Shown piece after piece: positions 6,801 to 15,304 of a stretch of 22,927 nt of DNA (its first letter is position 1; each line of letters starts with the position of its first letter). The position numbers were made by a program, and so were the translations under genes. The DNA lies in NCBI GenBank assembly GCA_011522945.1, contig WTHY01000066.1, positions 1 through 22,927 on the forward strand, written 5' to 3'. The notes beneath the pieces were generated by a model that was given only the letters and a program-made list of their open reading frames with translations, had not been told where the DNA came from and searched no databases. Origin of the DNA: Alphaproteobacteria bacterium (GTDB taxonomy: Bacteria > Pseudomonadota > Alphaproteobacteria > Puniceispirillales > Puniceispirillaceae).

Positions 6801-7220
6801 ATGACAGTACATCTAAAAAAATTATCTGTAGGTGCAACTTCCATTGACAGTTTGCGTGGCTGGCAGCAACGATATATGGCAGCCGGCCAGCCAATTTTAC
6901 ACCCAACACGCAATCGACCCAAACGGGCTGCTGAATTGCTTGATGGTGGGTCTATTTACTGGATTATCAAAGGCAAAATGCAAGTTCGTCAGCGCATCAC
7001 GGATTTAATTGAAATTACCCGCGCTGATGGCAAGCCAGGATGTGGGATAGTATTGCATCCTGAATTGATACCTGTATGGCCGCGGCAGGTGCGCATTTTT
7101 CAGGGTTGGCGATATCTTGAGGCATCAGATACACCGGATGACATGCCCGTATCAGCAGATGGTGAGGCCCCTATGCCAGCAGATATGGCAGCAGAATTAC
7201 GTGAATTAGGGCTGTTGTGA
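6801..7220 (+). CDS. DUF1489 family protein
   Basis: The 139-residue soluble protein is recognisable as DUF1489 from MTVHLKKLSVG at the start, then RPKRAAELLDGGSIYWIIKG (39-58), RQRITDL, and a late VWPRQVRIFQGWRYL. The family is conserved mainly in Alphaproteobacteria and has no assigned function that I know. I chose the ATG at 6801 because the family begins there; an upstream in-frame start at 6768 would add an unconserved leader across the (AT)6 tract at 6783-6794. The Shine-Dalgarno is weak. It lies directly downstream of mgtE on the same strand and may be co-transcribed, but nothing visible links it to magnesium. Confidence 0.85.
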   Translation: MTVHLKKLSVGATSIDSLRGWQQRYMAAGQPILHPTRNRPKRAAELLDGGSIYWIIKGKMQVRQRITDLIEITRADGKPGCGIVLHPELIPVWPRQVRIFQGWRYLEASDTPDDMPVSADGEAPMPADMAAELRELGLL

Positions 7221-7386
7221 GGACAGGGTAGGTCTGGTTTTTCCGCCTCCAGTCATATAAAAATTTCATAGATAGTCTTAAAATAGATAGGCTGAAAGAA
7301 GATAACTTCGCTGCCTCTCAGATTAGCACAAACCATGTATAGCCTGCATCTTGACTGGCATAAAGCTGATGCATAATGTCCCTGCT

Positions 7387-7890
7387 TTACTGACGTTGTG
7401 CGCGCCGAAATTCATAAGGCTCTTGAAAGCTACCTGCCCATATACCTAAACGATTTTCACGAGCATATAATTCTGCTGGTACATAACGATGCGAATAATA
7501 GCGATAGGCAATCGCCATTCCTTCAGCAATCAGCTGCTCTGCAATATCCCCATTGTTATTCTTACAAGATACAACAAGTCGTTTGTAGCGGTCTGTATCA
7601 AGATGTGTGCACTGCAAATCTGTTCCTATAGGTACAAGTTCACGCATACGGTCACGCGCTACGATACCACAGGCATAATCATGTCCCTCAGCCGACTGAC
7701 ATTTTTGTGCCAATTCCGGTGCATCTATTCCAAAAAGACGGAGCCGCATGGCACCTGCACGTAGACTATCACCGTCTGTCACAGCAGAAACTTGCACCTC
7801 AAGAGTTTTGGTGGCAGCAGCAGGCAGGTTTATTAGGCCGAGCATAAACCACGTACATAAAACAGGTATCATCAGTCGAGTAACTGTCAT
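7387..7890 (-). CDS. Secreted staphylococcal-nuclease-like (thermonuclease) protein
   Basis: This Ca2+-dependent phosphodiesterase of the SNase fold is predicted to be exported. Residues 1-26 form a signal peptide: Arg at 5, a hydrophobic core, and an Ala-rich cleavage region AAAT. The catalytic set of staphylococcal nuclease is complete. DGD is at 39-41 (equivalent to D19/D21), Arg51 in RLFGIDAPE with Asp56 and Glu59 (equivalent to R35, D40, E43), and Arg104 in DRYKR (equivalent to R87). Cysteines at 64, 74, 94 and 109 could form disulfides in the periplasm. At 167 residues it is a normal single-domain member. It likely degrades extracellular or periplasmic nucleic acid. It lies 224 bp downstream of the MFS gene on the same strand. 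Confidence 0.9.
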   Translation of the reverse strand: MTVTRLMIPVLCTWFMLGLINLPAAATKTLEVQVSAVTDGDSLRAGAMRLRLFGIDAPELAQKCQSAEGHDYACGIVARDRMRELVPIGTDLQCTHLDTDRYKRLVVSCKNNNGDIAEQLIAEGMAIAYRYYSHRYVPAELYARENRLGIWAGSFQEPYEFRRAQRQ

Positions 7891-8054
7891 TGTTCACACC
7901 ATCAGCGACGATAGATTAAATAATATAAAACTAATATATAATATCTAACCTAAAAAGCCTGACAGTCTAACTACATCTAATCGTCTATCTGAAATATCCT
8001 GCAACTGGCCAGCACATACATTGCCAAAAGGTGATGATGTGGGTGCACTTGTAT

Positions 8055-8080
8055 AGCCCCTACCTGAAAGGACTGGGGCT
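8055..8080 (-). terminator. Possible hairpin terminator downstream of the MFS gene
   Basis: AGCCCC (8055-8060) pairs with GGGGCT (8075-8080), and an inner CCT/AGG helix can stack on it. It lies 35 bases past the MFS stop codon. A T-rich tail is present only on the plus strand (TTTGTGTT), so its role as a minus-strand terminator is uncertain. Confidence 0.3.
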
Positions 8081-8114
8081 TTGTGTTAGCTGTATGGTGC
8101 TAAAGATCGGCGGT

Positions 8115-9491
8115 TTATTGTTGTTCTTGCGTGGCAGGAGATGGGAAATATGGATTATCTGCAAGCGGATCTGCCTCAATCTCACTTTCCTCATCTGTTG
8201 CCACCCAAGCTGTCTCAGGGTTCAGGCTAAGTGCCACCGCTGTACTGGCCTCTGGAACCGCAACAAATGGGCCTTGCGCTTCGGTTGGTGTCGCTGGGCT
8301 TGCAAACATTCGCCACAGCACGAAGCTTGCCAAACTAAAATGAATCACCCCAATCATGCCGAAATAGGCAAAATTGCCAACACTATCCATCGCAGCTGCC
8401 ACAAGAGGCGAGCCGATGATAGCGCCCATACCGTTGACCATAACAAGCGCGGAGGCAGTTGCCACCATCTGGCGCGGTGTTAGATAGTCATTTGCGTGGG
8501 CGATTGCGAGTGAATATATAGACATGCTAAGGCCGCCATGTATCCCCATACCCAATACTAACAGCCAGTAATTATTAATGCCAAATTGCATCGCTATAAA
8601 GGCTGTTATACTCGATAAAATGGACACGATGAGGATCACAAGGCGTCTATCCAGAATATCTGACATACGCCCGACAGGGAACTGTAGAAGCATGGTACCA
8701 ACTGTAACAGCCACCATGAAATACGAGACTTGTATAGCACTCATCCCAATAGTGCCTCCGAAAGTAGGCCCCATGCCAAATATCATTGAGGCTGTCACGC
8801 CTTGTAATAACATGGCCAACATTGCCAAAGGGGAAATGCCATAAAGGCGGCGTAGGGAAATCCGCTCTGGTTCGCTAAACTCAGGCGCCTTTGCAACTGT
8901 GACCAAGATTGGCACGACCGCTATAGACACAAAAATAGAGGCAACAAGGAAGAGTTGCGTGGATAGGCCATCATCTAAGCCTGACAGCAGCTGTCCGCCG
9001 CCCATACCAGCCATGGTAATTATCATATATAGAGAGAGTATCTGGCCGCGTGTTTCATTTGTCGCTTTTTCATTCAGCCAACTTTCCACGATGATGTACA
9101 TGCCTGCATAACAAATCCCGGTAATAAGGCGTAAAACTGCCCAGATGTAAGGATTAAGCGTTAAGGTGTGCATGAGCACAATTGCTGAGGCAACAGCAGC
9201 AACAGCCCCAAATAAACGAATATGTCCTACATCTGATAAGAGTTTTGGCACAATGACGGAGCCAATAAACATGCCAAGGAAATAGCCACCCATCATGATA
9301 CCAGTCATAATGGTAGAATAGTCTGCCGCACCAGCACGCAGGCCAAGTAAAACCATCTGCAGACCATTGCCAGCCATGATCAGCAACAGGCCGAAAAAGA
9401 GAGTCCAATTTTCACGGAGGCTCTGGAACATATTTGCGCGATTCCTAAAAAAGGGGTTGTGCGATTTCAATGTGCTGTCCTGTTCGGACAT
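8115..9491 (-). CDS. MFS transporter, YcaD-like
   Basis: The 458-residue inner-membrane protein has about twelve hydrophobic helices in two sets of six. The pattern near YIIVESWLNEKATNETRGQ, followed by a Gly-rich helix (MAGMGGGQLL), is typical of the YcaD-like subgroup. A helix in the second half carries QFPVGRMSDILDRR, an MFS loop motif. An N-terminal hydrophilic segment of about 25 residues precedes the first helix. The C-terminal tail of about 55 residues after the last helix is hydrophilic and acidic (Glu/Asp/Pro-rich), and so unlikely to be membrane-embedded. The substrate cannot be assigned. No Shine-Dalgarno is clear at the ATG. The next gene upstream (sulfur transporter) is divergent, across a 535-bp gap. 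Confidence 0.88.
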   Translation of the reverse strand: MSEQDSTLKSHNPFFRNRANMFQSLRENWTLFFGLLLIMAGNGLQMVLLGLRAGAADYSTIMTGIMMGGYFLGMFIGSVIVPKLLSDVGHIRLFGAVAAVASAIVLMHTLTLNPYIWAVLRLITGICYAGMYIIVESWLNEKATNETRGQILSLYMIITMAGMGGGQLLSGLDDGLSTQLFLVASIFVSIAVVPILVTVAKAPEFSEPERISLRRLYGISPLAMLAMLLQGVTASMIFGMGPTFGGTIGMSAIQVSYFMVAVTVGTMLLQFPVGRMSDILDRRLVILIVSILSSITAFIAMQFGINNYWLLVLGMGIHGGLSMSIYSLAIAHANDYLTPRQMVATASALVMVNGMGAIIGSPLVAAAMDSVGNFAYFGMIGVIHFSLASFVLWRMFASPATPTEAQGPFVAVPEASTAVALSLNPETAWVATDEESEIEADPLADNPYFPSPATQEQQ

Positions 9492-10026
9492 TTACACAAA
9501 AAAGTGACGGCTTTATGTATCGACTTTGCCGCTCTCTATGTTTCCTCGTATTATGCAAGACCTTTAAATCAGGTAACAACAGCATGCTCTTCTAAATACG
9601 CCCTGATACGGTCGTAAATGCGATACCGGACCAATTTCGGTGGCATCACAGGTCATTTACATCATCCATAAGCAAAGAAAAAAGAACATACCTAAAAGAA
9701 CCAACATGAATTTGCATTAATAAGTAAGGGCTGGTTGGTAACTAGTTAGTCAGCTCGCAGTTAAATTGAAAATGACCGTTTAGAGTGTAGCTAGCTAAAA
9801 TCTAACTGATAAGAACCCATCAAATATGAGCTTAATCAAGGAGATACCAACTAAGCAGAGTGCAGCTATGCAGGGAATGATTAACAAAATCGCAATTGTA
9901 TGAGGTAGAATCTGGGAACTGACCAACAGTTACTGTGTAATTTCTAATAGGGTCAATGGTTTCAAATAGGCTAGGCAAAATGCAGGTGATGAATTACAAA
10001 ATAAAGAGTAATTATGAGGGGGTATT
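9492..10026. other. 535-bp intergenic region, divergent
   Basis: This is the largest gap in the window, lying between the divergent MFS and YeeE/YedE genes. I see no tRNA, no known RNA and no convincing protein gene. Notable contents are a 25-codon minus-strand ORF at 9569-9646 and two perfect 10-bp palindromes, TAACTAGTTA (9739-9748) and TAGCTAGCTA (9788-9797), centred 49 bp apart. A purine-rich Shine-Dalgarno (GAGGGGG, 10016-10022) serves the gene at 10027. The region must contain promoters for both flanking genes. Confidence 0.6.
9569..9646 (-). CDS. Possible 25-codon ORF upstream of the MFS gene
   Basis: The minus strand reads MPPKLVRYRIYDRIRAYLEEHAVVT, 25 residues followed by TGA, ending 77 bp before the MFS start. 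The product would be a basic amphipathic helix. There is no clear Shine-Dalgarno and no family that I recognise. It may be a gene remnant or chance. Confidence 0.15.
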   Translation of the reverse strand: MPPKLVRYRIYDRIRAYLEEHAVVT

Positions 10027-10452
10027 ATGACGATTGATTGGGTAAATTTCACGCCTATTGCATCTCTAATTGGTGGTGTAATGGTTGGTTGTGCAGCCTT
10101 GCTGCTGATGGCTTTGCATGGCCGTATAATGGGTGTGTCAGGCATTGCTGGTGCTTTGGTCCGCACACCAAAATCTAAAGATACTGGCTGGCGCCTTGCC
10201 TTTATTATCGGATTATTGGCAGGGCCGCTATTTATTGCAGCTCTATCTGGGCCAGTTGAAAGCATATTCGTAGCTGATGGAATGCTATTGGCGATAGCTG
10301 GCCTGTTGGTAGGTGTCGGAACAGCCATAGGATCTGGATGCACATCAGGTCATGGTATTTGCGGCATTTCCCGTTTATCGCTGCGGTCTATAACAGCAAC
10401 CTGCACCTTTGTAGCCTTTGGCATGATAACTGTATTTATTGTAGGAGGCTGA
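10027..10452 (+). CDS. YeeE/YedE-type sulfur-compound transporter, first half
   Basis: The 141-residue membrane protein has about four hydrophobic segments and the family's defining motif GCTSGHGICG (104-113), with Cys105 and Cys112. A further Cys is at 22 in the first helix. YeeE/YedE proteins (thiosulfate importer TsuA and the two-part PmpAB) carry sulfur compounds through a path lined by such cysteines. Here the transporter is split into two genes, as in PmpAB. A purine-rich Shine-Dalgarno lies just before the ATG, and the stop is one base from the next gene's ATG. No persulfide dioxygenase, sulfurtransferase or ArsR-type regulator, which are frequent partners, is in the window. The likely role is uptake of a thiosulfate-like or other reduced sulfur compound. 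Confidence 0.86.
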   Translation: MTIDWVNFTPIASLIGGVMVGCAALLLMALHGRIMGVSGIAGALVRTPKSKDTGWRLAFIIGLLAGPLFIAALSGPVESIFVADGMLLAIAGLLVGVGTAIGSGCTSGHGICGISRLSLRSITATCTFVAFGMITVFIVGG

Positions 10453-10453
10453 T

Positions 10454-10864
10454 ATGACAAGATTATTATCTGCCGCATTTATTGGGCTCATCTTTGGTGC
10501 TGGCTTGGCGATTTCGGGGATGCTTAATCCTGAAAAAGTACAAGGCTTCTTGGATATCACACGTATTTGGGATCCATCTCTGGCTTTTGTCATGGTTGGC
10601 GGCATTGCTGTTACGCTCATTGGCTTTCCAATTGTGCTTAAGCGGCCAAACCCTATCTTTGCTGAGATGTTTCAACTGCCAAAATTGACCAAGATAGACC
10701 GTCCAATTCTTATAGGGGCAGCCCTATTTGGTGTCGGTTGGGGACTTGGTGGGTTATGCCCAGGCCCAGCCATAGCATCTCTTTCAACAAATTTTAGTGC
10801 TGTTTTACTCTTTGTTGTGATGATGCTTATCGGTCTCTGGGCTGGCGCCAAGATCAAGCTGTAG
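10454..10864 (+). CDS. YeeE/YedE-type sulfur-compound transporter, second half (DUF6691-like)
   Basis: This is the partner of the preceding gene: 136 residues, about four hydrophobic segments, with SGMLNPEKVQGFLDI (21-35) and WGLGGLCPGPA (96-106) carrying Cys102, both typical of the second-half protein. It starts one base after the upstream stop, with a GGAGG Shine-Dalgarno inside the end of the first gene, so the two are surely made together and probably form one channel. Its last 60 bases, coding for the C-terminal helix end AGAKIKL, are overlapped by the 3' end of glnE on the other strand, so no room remains for a conventional terminator between them. Confidence 0.86.
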   Translation: MTRLLSAAFIGLIFGAGLAISGMLNPEKVQGFLDITRIWDPSLAFVMVGGIAVTLIGFPIVLKRPNPIFAEMFQLPKLTKIDRPILIGAALFGVGWGLGGLCPGPAIASLSTNFSAVLLFVVMMLIGLWAGAKIKL

Positions 10865-13651
10865 CGCTGTTTCTAGTCTTTGCGCGATTAAGGCTGTATC
10901 CTGTCTAAGCTGATTTAGTACAGCCTGCTGGCCCGGCATATTCATATGACGGGCCATCAACACGCCTAACCGCTCTGGAAGCTGTTCTATTTCGGCTTTG
11001 CGCCCAAGACCAACTTGTAGCCAATAGGATAGGAATTCTATTCTAGATATCGCCTTTGCCTCATCTTCAGTTAAGATGATATGGGGGTATTTCGATGCAA
11101 GCTGTTGTAGTAAATCACAATCTAAGCTACCGCCAGCAATGCGTTTGAGCCTCCATGGCGTTTTCTCCATATCAACAGGAAATGCTGCATGCAATTTAGC
11201 CCGCATGGTCTGCAGATTTTCACCCAATTTGCGTGGCTCTATTGGCTGCGCTTTCAGCATCTTCTGTAATTTATCCAGAACCGATATGAGCCTATCATCG
11301 CCTGTGATTGTGCGGGCTGAGTGAAATGCCAGCCTCTCCCAAGGCCAAGCTTCTGACTCAAAATAGTTATGCAGCCTCTCCACATGCACGCTAAGCGGCC
11401 CGGCATTTCCATCTGGACGTAGCCGCATATCCACTTCATAGAGTGCCCCCTCAGATGTATGAATAGTCAGCCAGCTAACGATTGTTTGGGTCAGGCGGAT
11501 CATATAGGCGCTAAGTCCGATAGACCGGCCACCATGAGCATCACCTTCTGATTGACAGCTTAGATCTCCATCATAAATCGCTATGAGATCGAGATCAGAA
11601 TGCCCATTCATGGCGTATCTTCCTAGACTGCCTAAGCCAATAAGGGCAAATTCCGCTGTAATCCTGCCATGACGTCTGATCATATCTGCCCGTGCAAGAC
11701 GGGTGATATGATATACAGCCTGGCTAGCCAGTTCAGTATATGCTTGTGCAATTTCGGTTTCATCAGATAGGCGCTGGAGCTGGTGTACAGAAATACCAAA
11801 CCGAATTGGGCGCATGAGGCGCCGAATTTGATCTAGCTGGGCCTCGATAGACGCATCGATATCAATCTGCAAAGACGTGTCTGGTAACTGTTGAAAGAAT
11901 GCTGGGTCTAGGAGCGATTCCATCAATTCAGGATACCGTCTGATCTGGTCAGCTAATTGTGGTGCGCTTGTTAAAATATCCACAATCAAACCAACTAATT
12001 TTGGATGAAATTCGAGTAGGGCAAAGATTTGCACACCTGCTGGCTGGCCTTCAATAACATCCGCAAAAGCAGCAAACGCCTCATCTGGCATGTCTGTGCT
12101 GGCGAGCTGTGCAAACAGCTCTGGTAATAATTTTATTAAATATTGCTGTGCACGGCTATTTCTGGTTGCGGCTATACGCCCACTTAGCCAGCCATCTACA
12201 ATATTACTGATTGAATATGCGTTTTCAAAGCCAATATTGGCCAACCATTCGCGTCTTAAATCGACATCCTGTAGATTTGGTGCGTGATTTTCAACTGTCG
12301 CCTGACTAGTGATATTTTGTTGATTTGTTTTTGACTCGAGCAGCTTTTGTAGAACAGGATGATGTGCCGCAGATGCTGTTTGCCCTTGCAACTGTTCAAG
12401 GTGTCTACGTAGCTCAGTGGCTGTTTCAAATCCTGAAAAGCGAGCAAAAACCTCAAAATCTTCTGCCCCTCTGGGCAGTCGATAAAGATGTGCATCTCTT
12501 TGGTATTGAATACGATGTTCAATGCAACGCCAAGCGTCATATAAAGATTGCAGTTGTTTTGATTGCGGCTTTGTCAGGATATTTAAGTGCGCCAATTGCT
12601 CTAGCGCTTCATGCGTTGAATTGGTGCGCAAACATTTATGGCGACCACCGTTTAAAAGCTGCAAAATATGTGTCAGCAGCTCTATATGGCGTATGGCATA
12701 AGCACCATTTTTGACATCAAAACCAAAATACTCTGCAGGCACAGGTTTCTTTTGCAGCCAGATTTTTAAATCATCAATAACAGAATAATCCAGATAACGG
12801 CGCCAGATAAAGGGCTGCAACTCATCAAGAAATGCCTGACCCGCTTTGCGATCTCCTGCAATGGGGCGTGCACGTATAAATGCGGCTCTTTCCCAAGTCC
12901 GAGCCTGGCTCTCATAATAGGAGAGGGCAGCAGTTTGATCGATAGAGATTGCAGTTGCCCCAGGGTCTGGGCGCAGCCTAAGGTCAATGCGAAACGCAAA
13001 CCCATCTTTTGTCTGTGCCGATAATAGATGTACCAGGCGTCTGGTCATAGCAACGAAATGCTGCCTGTCTATTCCCGTCGCTGCACTATCATGCAAGATA
13101 ATGAGGTCAAGATCTGAGGAATAGTTCAGCTCTGCGGCACCCAGCTTGCCAAGGGCAAGAATGATATATCCTTTATAGTATGTTTCCTCACGCAAAGGCT
13201 GCATGATAGCAGTCTGCTCACATATCCAAAATGTGGTACGCTGCAGGACTTTTTCCGCCGTTAGAGACAGGTAATGATAGCAATCGGGCATCGAAAACCG
13301 GCCAGATAATTCGGCCACAGCGATGGTAAGCCACACCTTTACCCGCAATTTTCGAACCGCAGACATGAAAGCATTATCATCTATGTAGTTAGCACATGCA
13401 GCCTGCCAGTCATTGATTTCTTGGGCTATCTCATCTGCTGGCGATATCAGCATCTGATGCAAGCTATCTGCGCTAAATTGCTGTGCAGTTTGGTGGAGGT
13501 GTGGTGCTGCAGCGAAAATAGATGCCCACAAAGACTGATCTGACTTATGACATAGTTCGGCAGCTCTTTCCTGCCAGATGGTAAATTTCGCCTCATCCGA
13601 AGAGATGAGAGGCTGTGATAGACTGAAATTTGTGTCTAAGTCAGTGCGCAT
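10805..13651 (-). CDS. glnE: Bifunctional glutamine synthetase adenylyltransferase/deadenylase
   Basis: GlnE attaches AMP to glutamine synthetase and removes it, under control of the PII protein, tuning nitrogen assimilation. The 948-residue product matches the usual length (about 946 in E. coli). Both nucleotidyltransferase domains are intact. The N-terminal adenylyl-removing domain has LGKLGAAELNYSSDLDLI with Asp180 and Asp182. The C-terminal adenylyl-transferring domain has GSLGRYAMNGHSDLDLI with Asp686 and Asp688. Each is followed by its LRPDG or LRPDPG-type motif (RLRPDPGA; RLRPDGNAG). The extreme C-terminus is a short His/Lys/Glu-rich tail that overlaps the sulfur-transporter gene antisense by 60 bp. 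It lies 78 bp downstream of the MATE gene on the same strand and may be co-transcribed with it. Confidence 0.96.
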   Translation of the reverse strand: MRTDLDTNFSLSQPLISSDEAKFTIWQERAAELCHKSDQSLWASIFAAAPHLHQTAQQFSADSLHQMLISPADEIAQEINDWQAACANYIDDNAFMSAVRKLRVKVWLTIAVAELSGRFSMPDCYHYLSLTAEKVLQRTTFWICEQTAIMQPLREETYYKGYIILALGKLGAAELNYSSDLDLIILHDSAATGIDRQHFVAMTRRLVHLLSAQTKDGFAFRIDLRLRPDPGATAISIDQTAALSYYESQARTWERAAFIRARPIAGDRKAGQAFLDELQPFIWRRYLDYSVIDDLKIWLQKKPVPAEYFGFDVKNGAYAIRHIELLTHILQLLNGGRHKCLRTNSTHEALEQLAHLNILTKPQSKQLQSLYDAWRCIEHRIQYQRDAHLYRLPRGAEDFEVFARFSGFETATELRRHLEQLQGQTASAAHHPVLQKLLESKTNQQNITSQATVENHAPNLQDVDLRREWLANIGFENAYSISNIVDGWLSGRIAATRNSRAQQYLIKLLPELFAQLASTDMPDEAFAAFADVIEGQPAGVQIFALLEFHPKLVGLIVDILTSAPQLADQIRRYPELMESLLDPAFFQQLPDTSLQIDIDASIEAQLDQIRRLMRPIRFGISVHQLQRLSDETEIAQAYTELASQAVYHITRLARADMIRRHGRITAEFALIGLGSLGRYAMNGHSDLDLIAIYDGDLSCQSEGDAHGGRSIGLSAYMIRLTQTIVSWLTIHTSEGALYEVDMRLRPDGNAGPLSVHVERLHNYFESEAWPWERLAFHSARTITGDDRLISVLDKLQKMLKAQPIEPRKLGENLQTMRAKLHAAFPVDMEKTPWRLKRIAGGSLDCDLLQQLASKYPHIILTEDEAKAISRIEFLSYWLQVGLGRKAEIEQLPERLGVLMARHMNMPGQQAVLNQLRQDTALIAQRLETALQLDLGASPETDKHHHNKE

Positions 13652-13729
13652 TTTTGGGTCTTTTCGATTACGGATCCTTTTATAAAACTACATTATCTAC
13701 TCATGTACAATATGCGGTATAACCATCCG

Positions 13730-15124
13730 TTATTTTGATAGGATCTGGCCGCCAGCAGCGATAGCTTTCATGCGCAGATGCCATCGCACATATAAACCGA
13801 TTGTTGCTGCTGTTAGACCAATTGCCACGCCTGACCAAATCGCAGTAGGTCCCAAACCAAACCAGAAGCCAAGTACATAACCGCTACCAAGGCCGATACC
13901 CCAAAAACTGATAAATCCGATAATAGCAGGCCAGAATGTATCATTTAAGCCGCGCAGACCACCAGAAAGCACAGCTTGGAGGCCATCCGGCACCTGGAAT
14001 AACGCTGTTATAATAAACAGACCGACAGCTACGGTCCTGATAGCCTCATAATCTGGGTTTGTTGAAGCCAAGAACGTTATGAGGATCAAATCCATAGCAA
14101 GCCAGATAATTATCATCACAATGGCTGTAATAGCCGTGGTGCATAGCAAAGCTGCTTTACCAATGATTAGAATGTTTTGCGCATGTTTCATGCCTGCAGC
14201 GCGACCAAGCTGAATAGAGGCCGCAATCGAGATACCTAGCGGCAACATAAATGCGATAGCTGCAATCTGCACTACGATGGAGGCTGCAGCAATAGCATGA
14301 CTCCCATAGACGCCTACCATCAAAGCAGCAGCTGTGAACATACCTGTTTCGGTCGTGACAAGTATCGCACTCGGTATACCTAGGCGTAATTGACGTAATG
14401 TTAGGTCCCAATCCATGACCCATAATCTTTGAAATGGAGCGAATGCTTTAAATGGTAATTTTGTCTGTATGACCCATCCTAAATACATATTCATTGCTAT
14501 GTAGGCACATAATGTGGCTAGGGCTATGCCCTCAATGCCTAATGCAGGAAGTGGCCCAAAACCATAAGCAAACAGATAATTCAAAATGATATTGAGGAGC
14601 AAACCAAATATGACGGCCTGAAGCTGGATACGCGGCTGGTCATGCGCAATCACAAATAATCGAAATATGATGAATATGTTCAAAACAGGCATGCTTATCG
14701 CTGACAGTGTGAGGTATGTCTTTGCATGTTTTGATATGACTTGGTCCTGGCCAAGAACAGGTAATAACCAATCACCTTGTGATACGGGAATAGCAAATAA
14801 AGTGCCAAAGCCTAGCGCCACGACAAGCCCCTGGCGAAAGCTGCGACGTACATGTCTGTCATCGCCGCTGCCTAGCCCTTGTGAGACAAGCGGGCCTACA
14901 ATGGTCAATATGCCAAGAGAAAAGAAGTAAAATGGTTGATAAAACCGGATAGCAAGAGACCCCGCAGCTAAGTCTATTGTGCTCATACGCCCCATCATCC
15001 AGATATCAGCGGTCATGATGCTAACCGTTAGCATTTGTGCAACAGATAACGGTATGGCCATAAAGATAATAGCCCGCATTGCTGAGGAAAATGTTGTTGG
15101 GCATATGGCGGATGGAGGTGTCAT
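13730..15124 (-). CDS. MATE family efflux transporter
   Basis: The 464-residue inner-membrane protein has about twelve helices arranged as two MatE repeats. The first begins at AIIFMAIPLSVAQMLTVSIMT with the following ADIWMMGR loop; the second starts near LRLGIPSAILVTTETGMFT. Conserved late segments include FQVPDGLQAVLSGGLRGLNDT, typical of NorM-like members. Such pumps export cationic drugs or metabolites in exchange for Na+ or H+. Length is normal. The gene is divergent from the RND operon across 180 bp, so a shared regulator is possible, but none is encoded here. glnE follows on the same strand with no evident terminator. Confidence 0.93.
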   Translation of the reverse strand: MTPPSAICPTTFSSAMRAIIFMAIPLSVAQMLTVSIMTADIWMMGRMSTIDLAAGSLAIRFYQPFYFFSLGILTIVGPLVSQGLGSGDDRHVRRSFRQGLVVALGFGTLFAIPVSQGDWLLPVLGQDQVISKHAKTYLTLSAISMPVLNIFIIFRLFVIAHDQPRIQLQAVIFGLLLNIILNYLFAYGFGPLPALGIEGIALATLCAYIAMNMYLGWVIQTKLPFKAFAPFQRLWVMDWDLTLRQLRLGIPSAILVTTETGMFTAAALMVGVYGSHAIAAASIVVQIAAIAFMLPLGISIAASIQLGRAAGMKHAQNILIIGKAALLCTTAITAIVMIIIWLAMDLILITFLASTNPDYEAIRTVAVGLFIITALFQVPDGLQAVLSGGLRGLNDTFWPAIIGFISFWGIGLGSGYVLGFWFGLGPTAIWSGVAIGLTAATIGLYVRWHLRMKAIAAGGQILSK

Positions 15125-15304
15125 AAAATTCTATATTTTTCTGTGATTTTGTTCATTGCGGTGGATTATGTCGACGTAAATGGATGTTGGTCCAGTTACT
15201 TGTTACGTAAAAGGTTTTTTCATCATATTTAGGTTGATTTTTAGTCATCCAAATTTATTGTCTCGCACTATAAACTCTGTACCGGCTGAAAAGGGTTTTT
15301 CTTA
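15125..15304. promoter_or_regulatory. Divergent upstream region of the MATE gene and RND operon
   Basis: This 180-bp AT-rich gap must hold the promoters of two divergent efflux units. An 8-bp palindrome TTACGTAA is at 15203-15210, and a related GACGTAAA occurs at 15173-15180. Either could be part of an operator. A Shine-Dalgarno AAGGG (15291-15295) precedes the RND adaptor start by 9 bases. No -35/-10 pair is convincing. Confidence 0.3.

Noticed and set aside
8031..8483. Open frame of 150 codons on the plus strand
   Set aside because: It is antisense to the 3' end of the MFS gene and Cys/Trp-rich in the manner of shadow frames.
9721..9800. tRNA-like segment in the 535-bp gap
   Set aside because: Some D-arm-like bases occur, but there is no T-loop consensus, no acceptor pairing and no anticodon arm.
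12325..12714. Open frame of 129 codons on the plus strand
   Set aside because: It lies wholly antisense to the N-terminal half of glnE, which has intact motifs. It has no Shine-Dalgarno and no recognisable domain.
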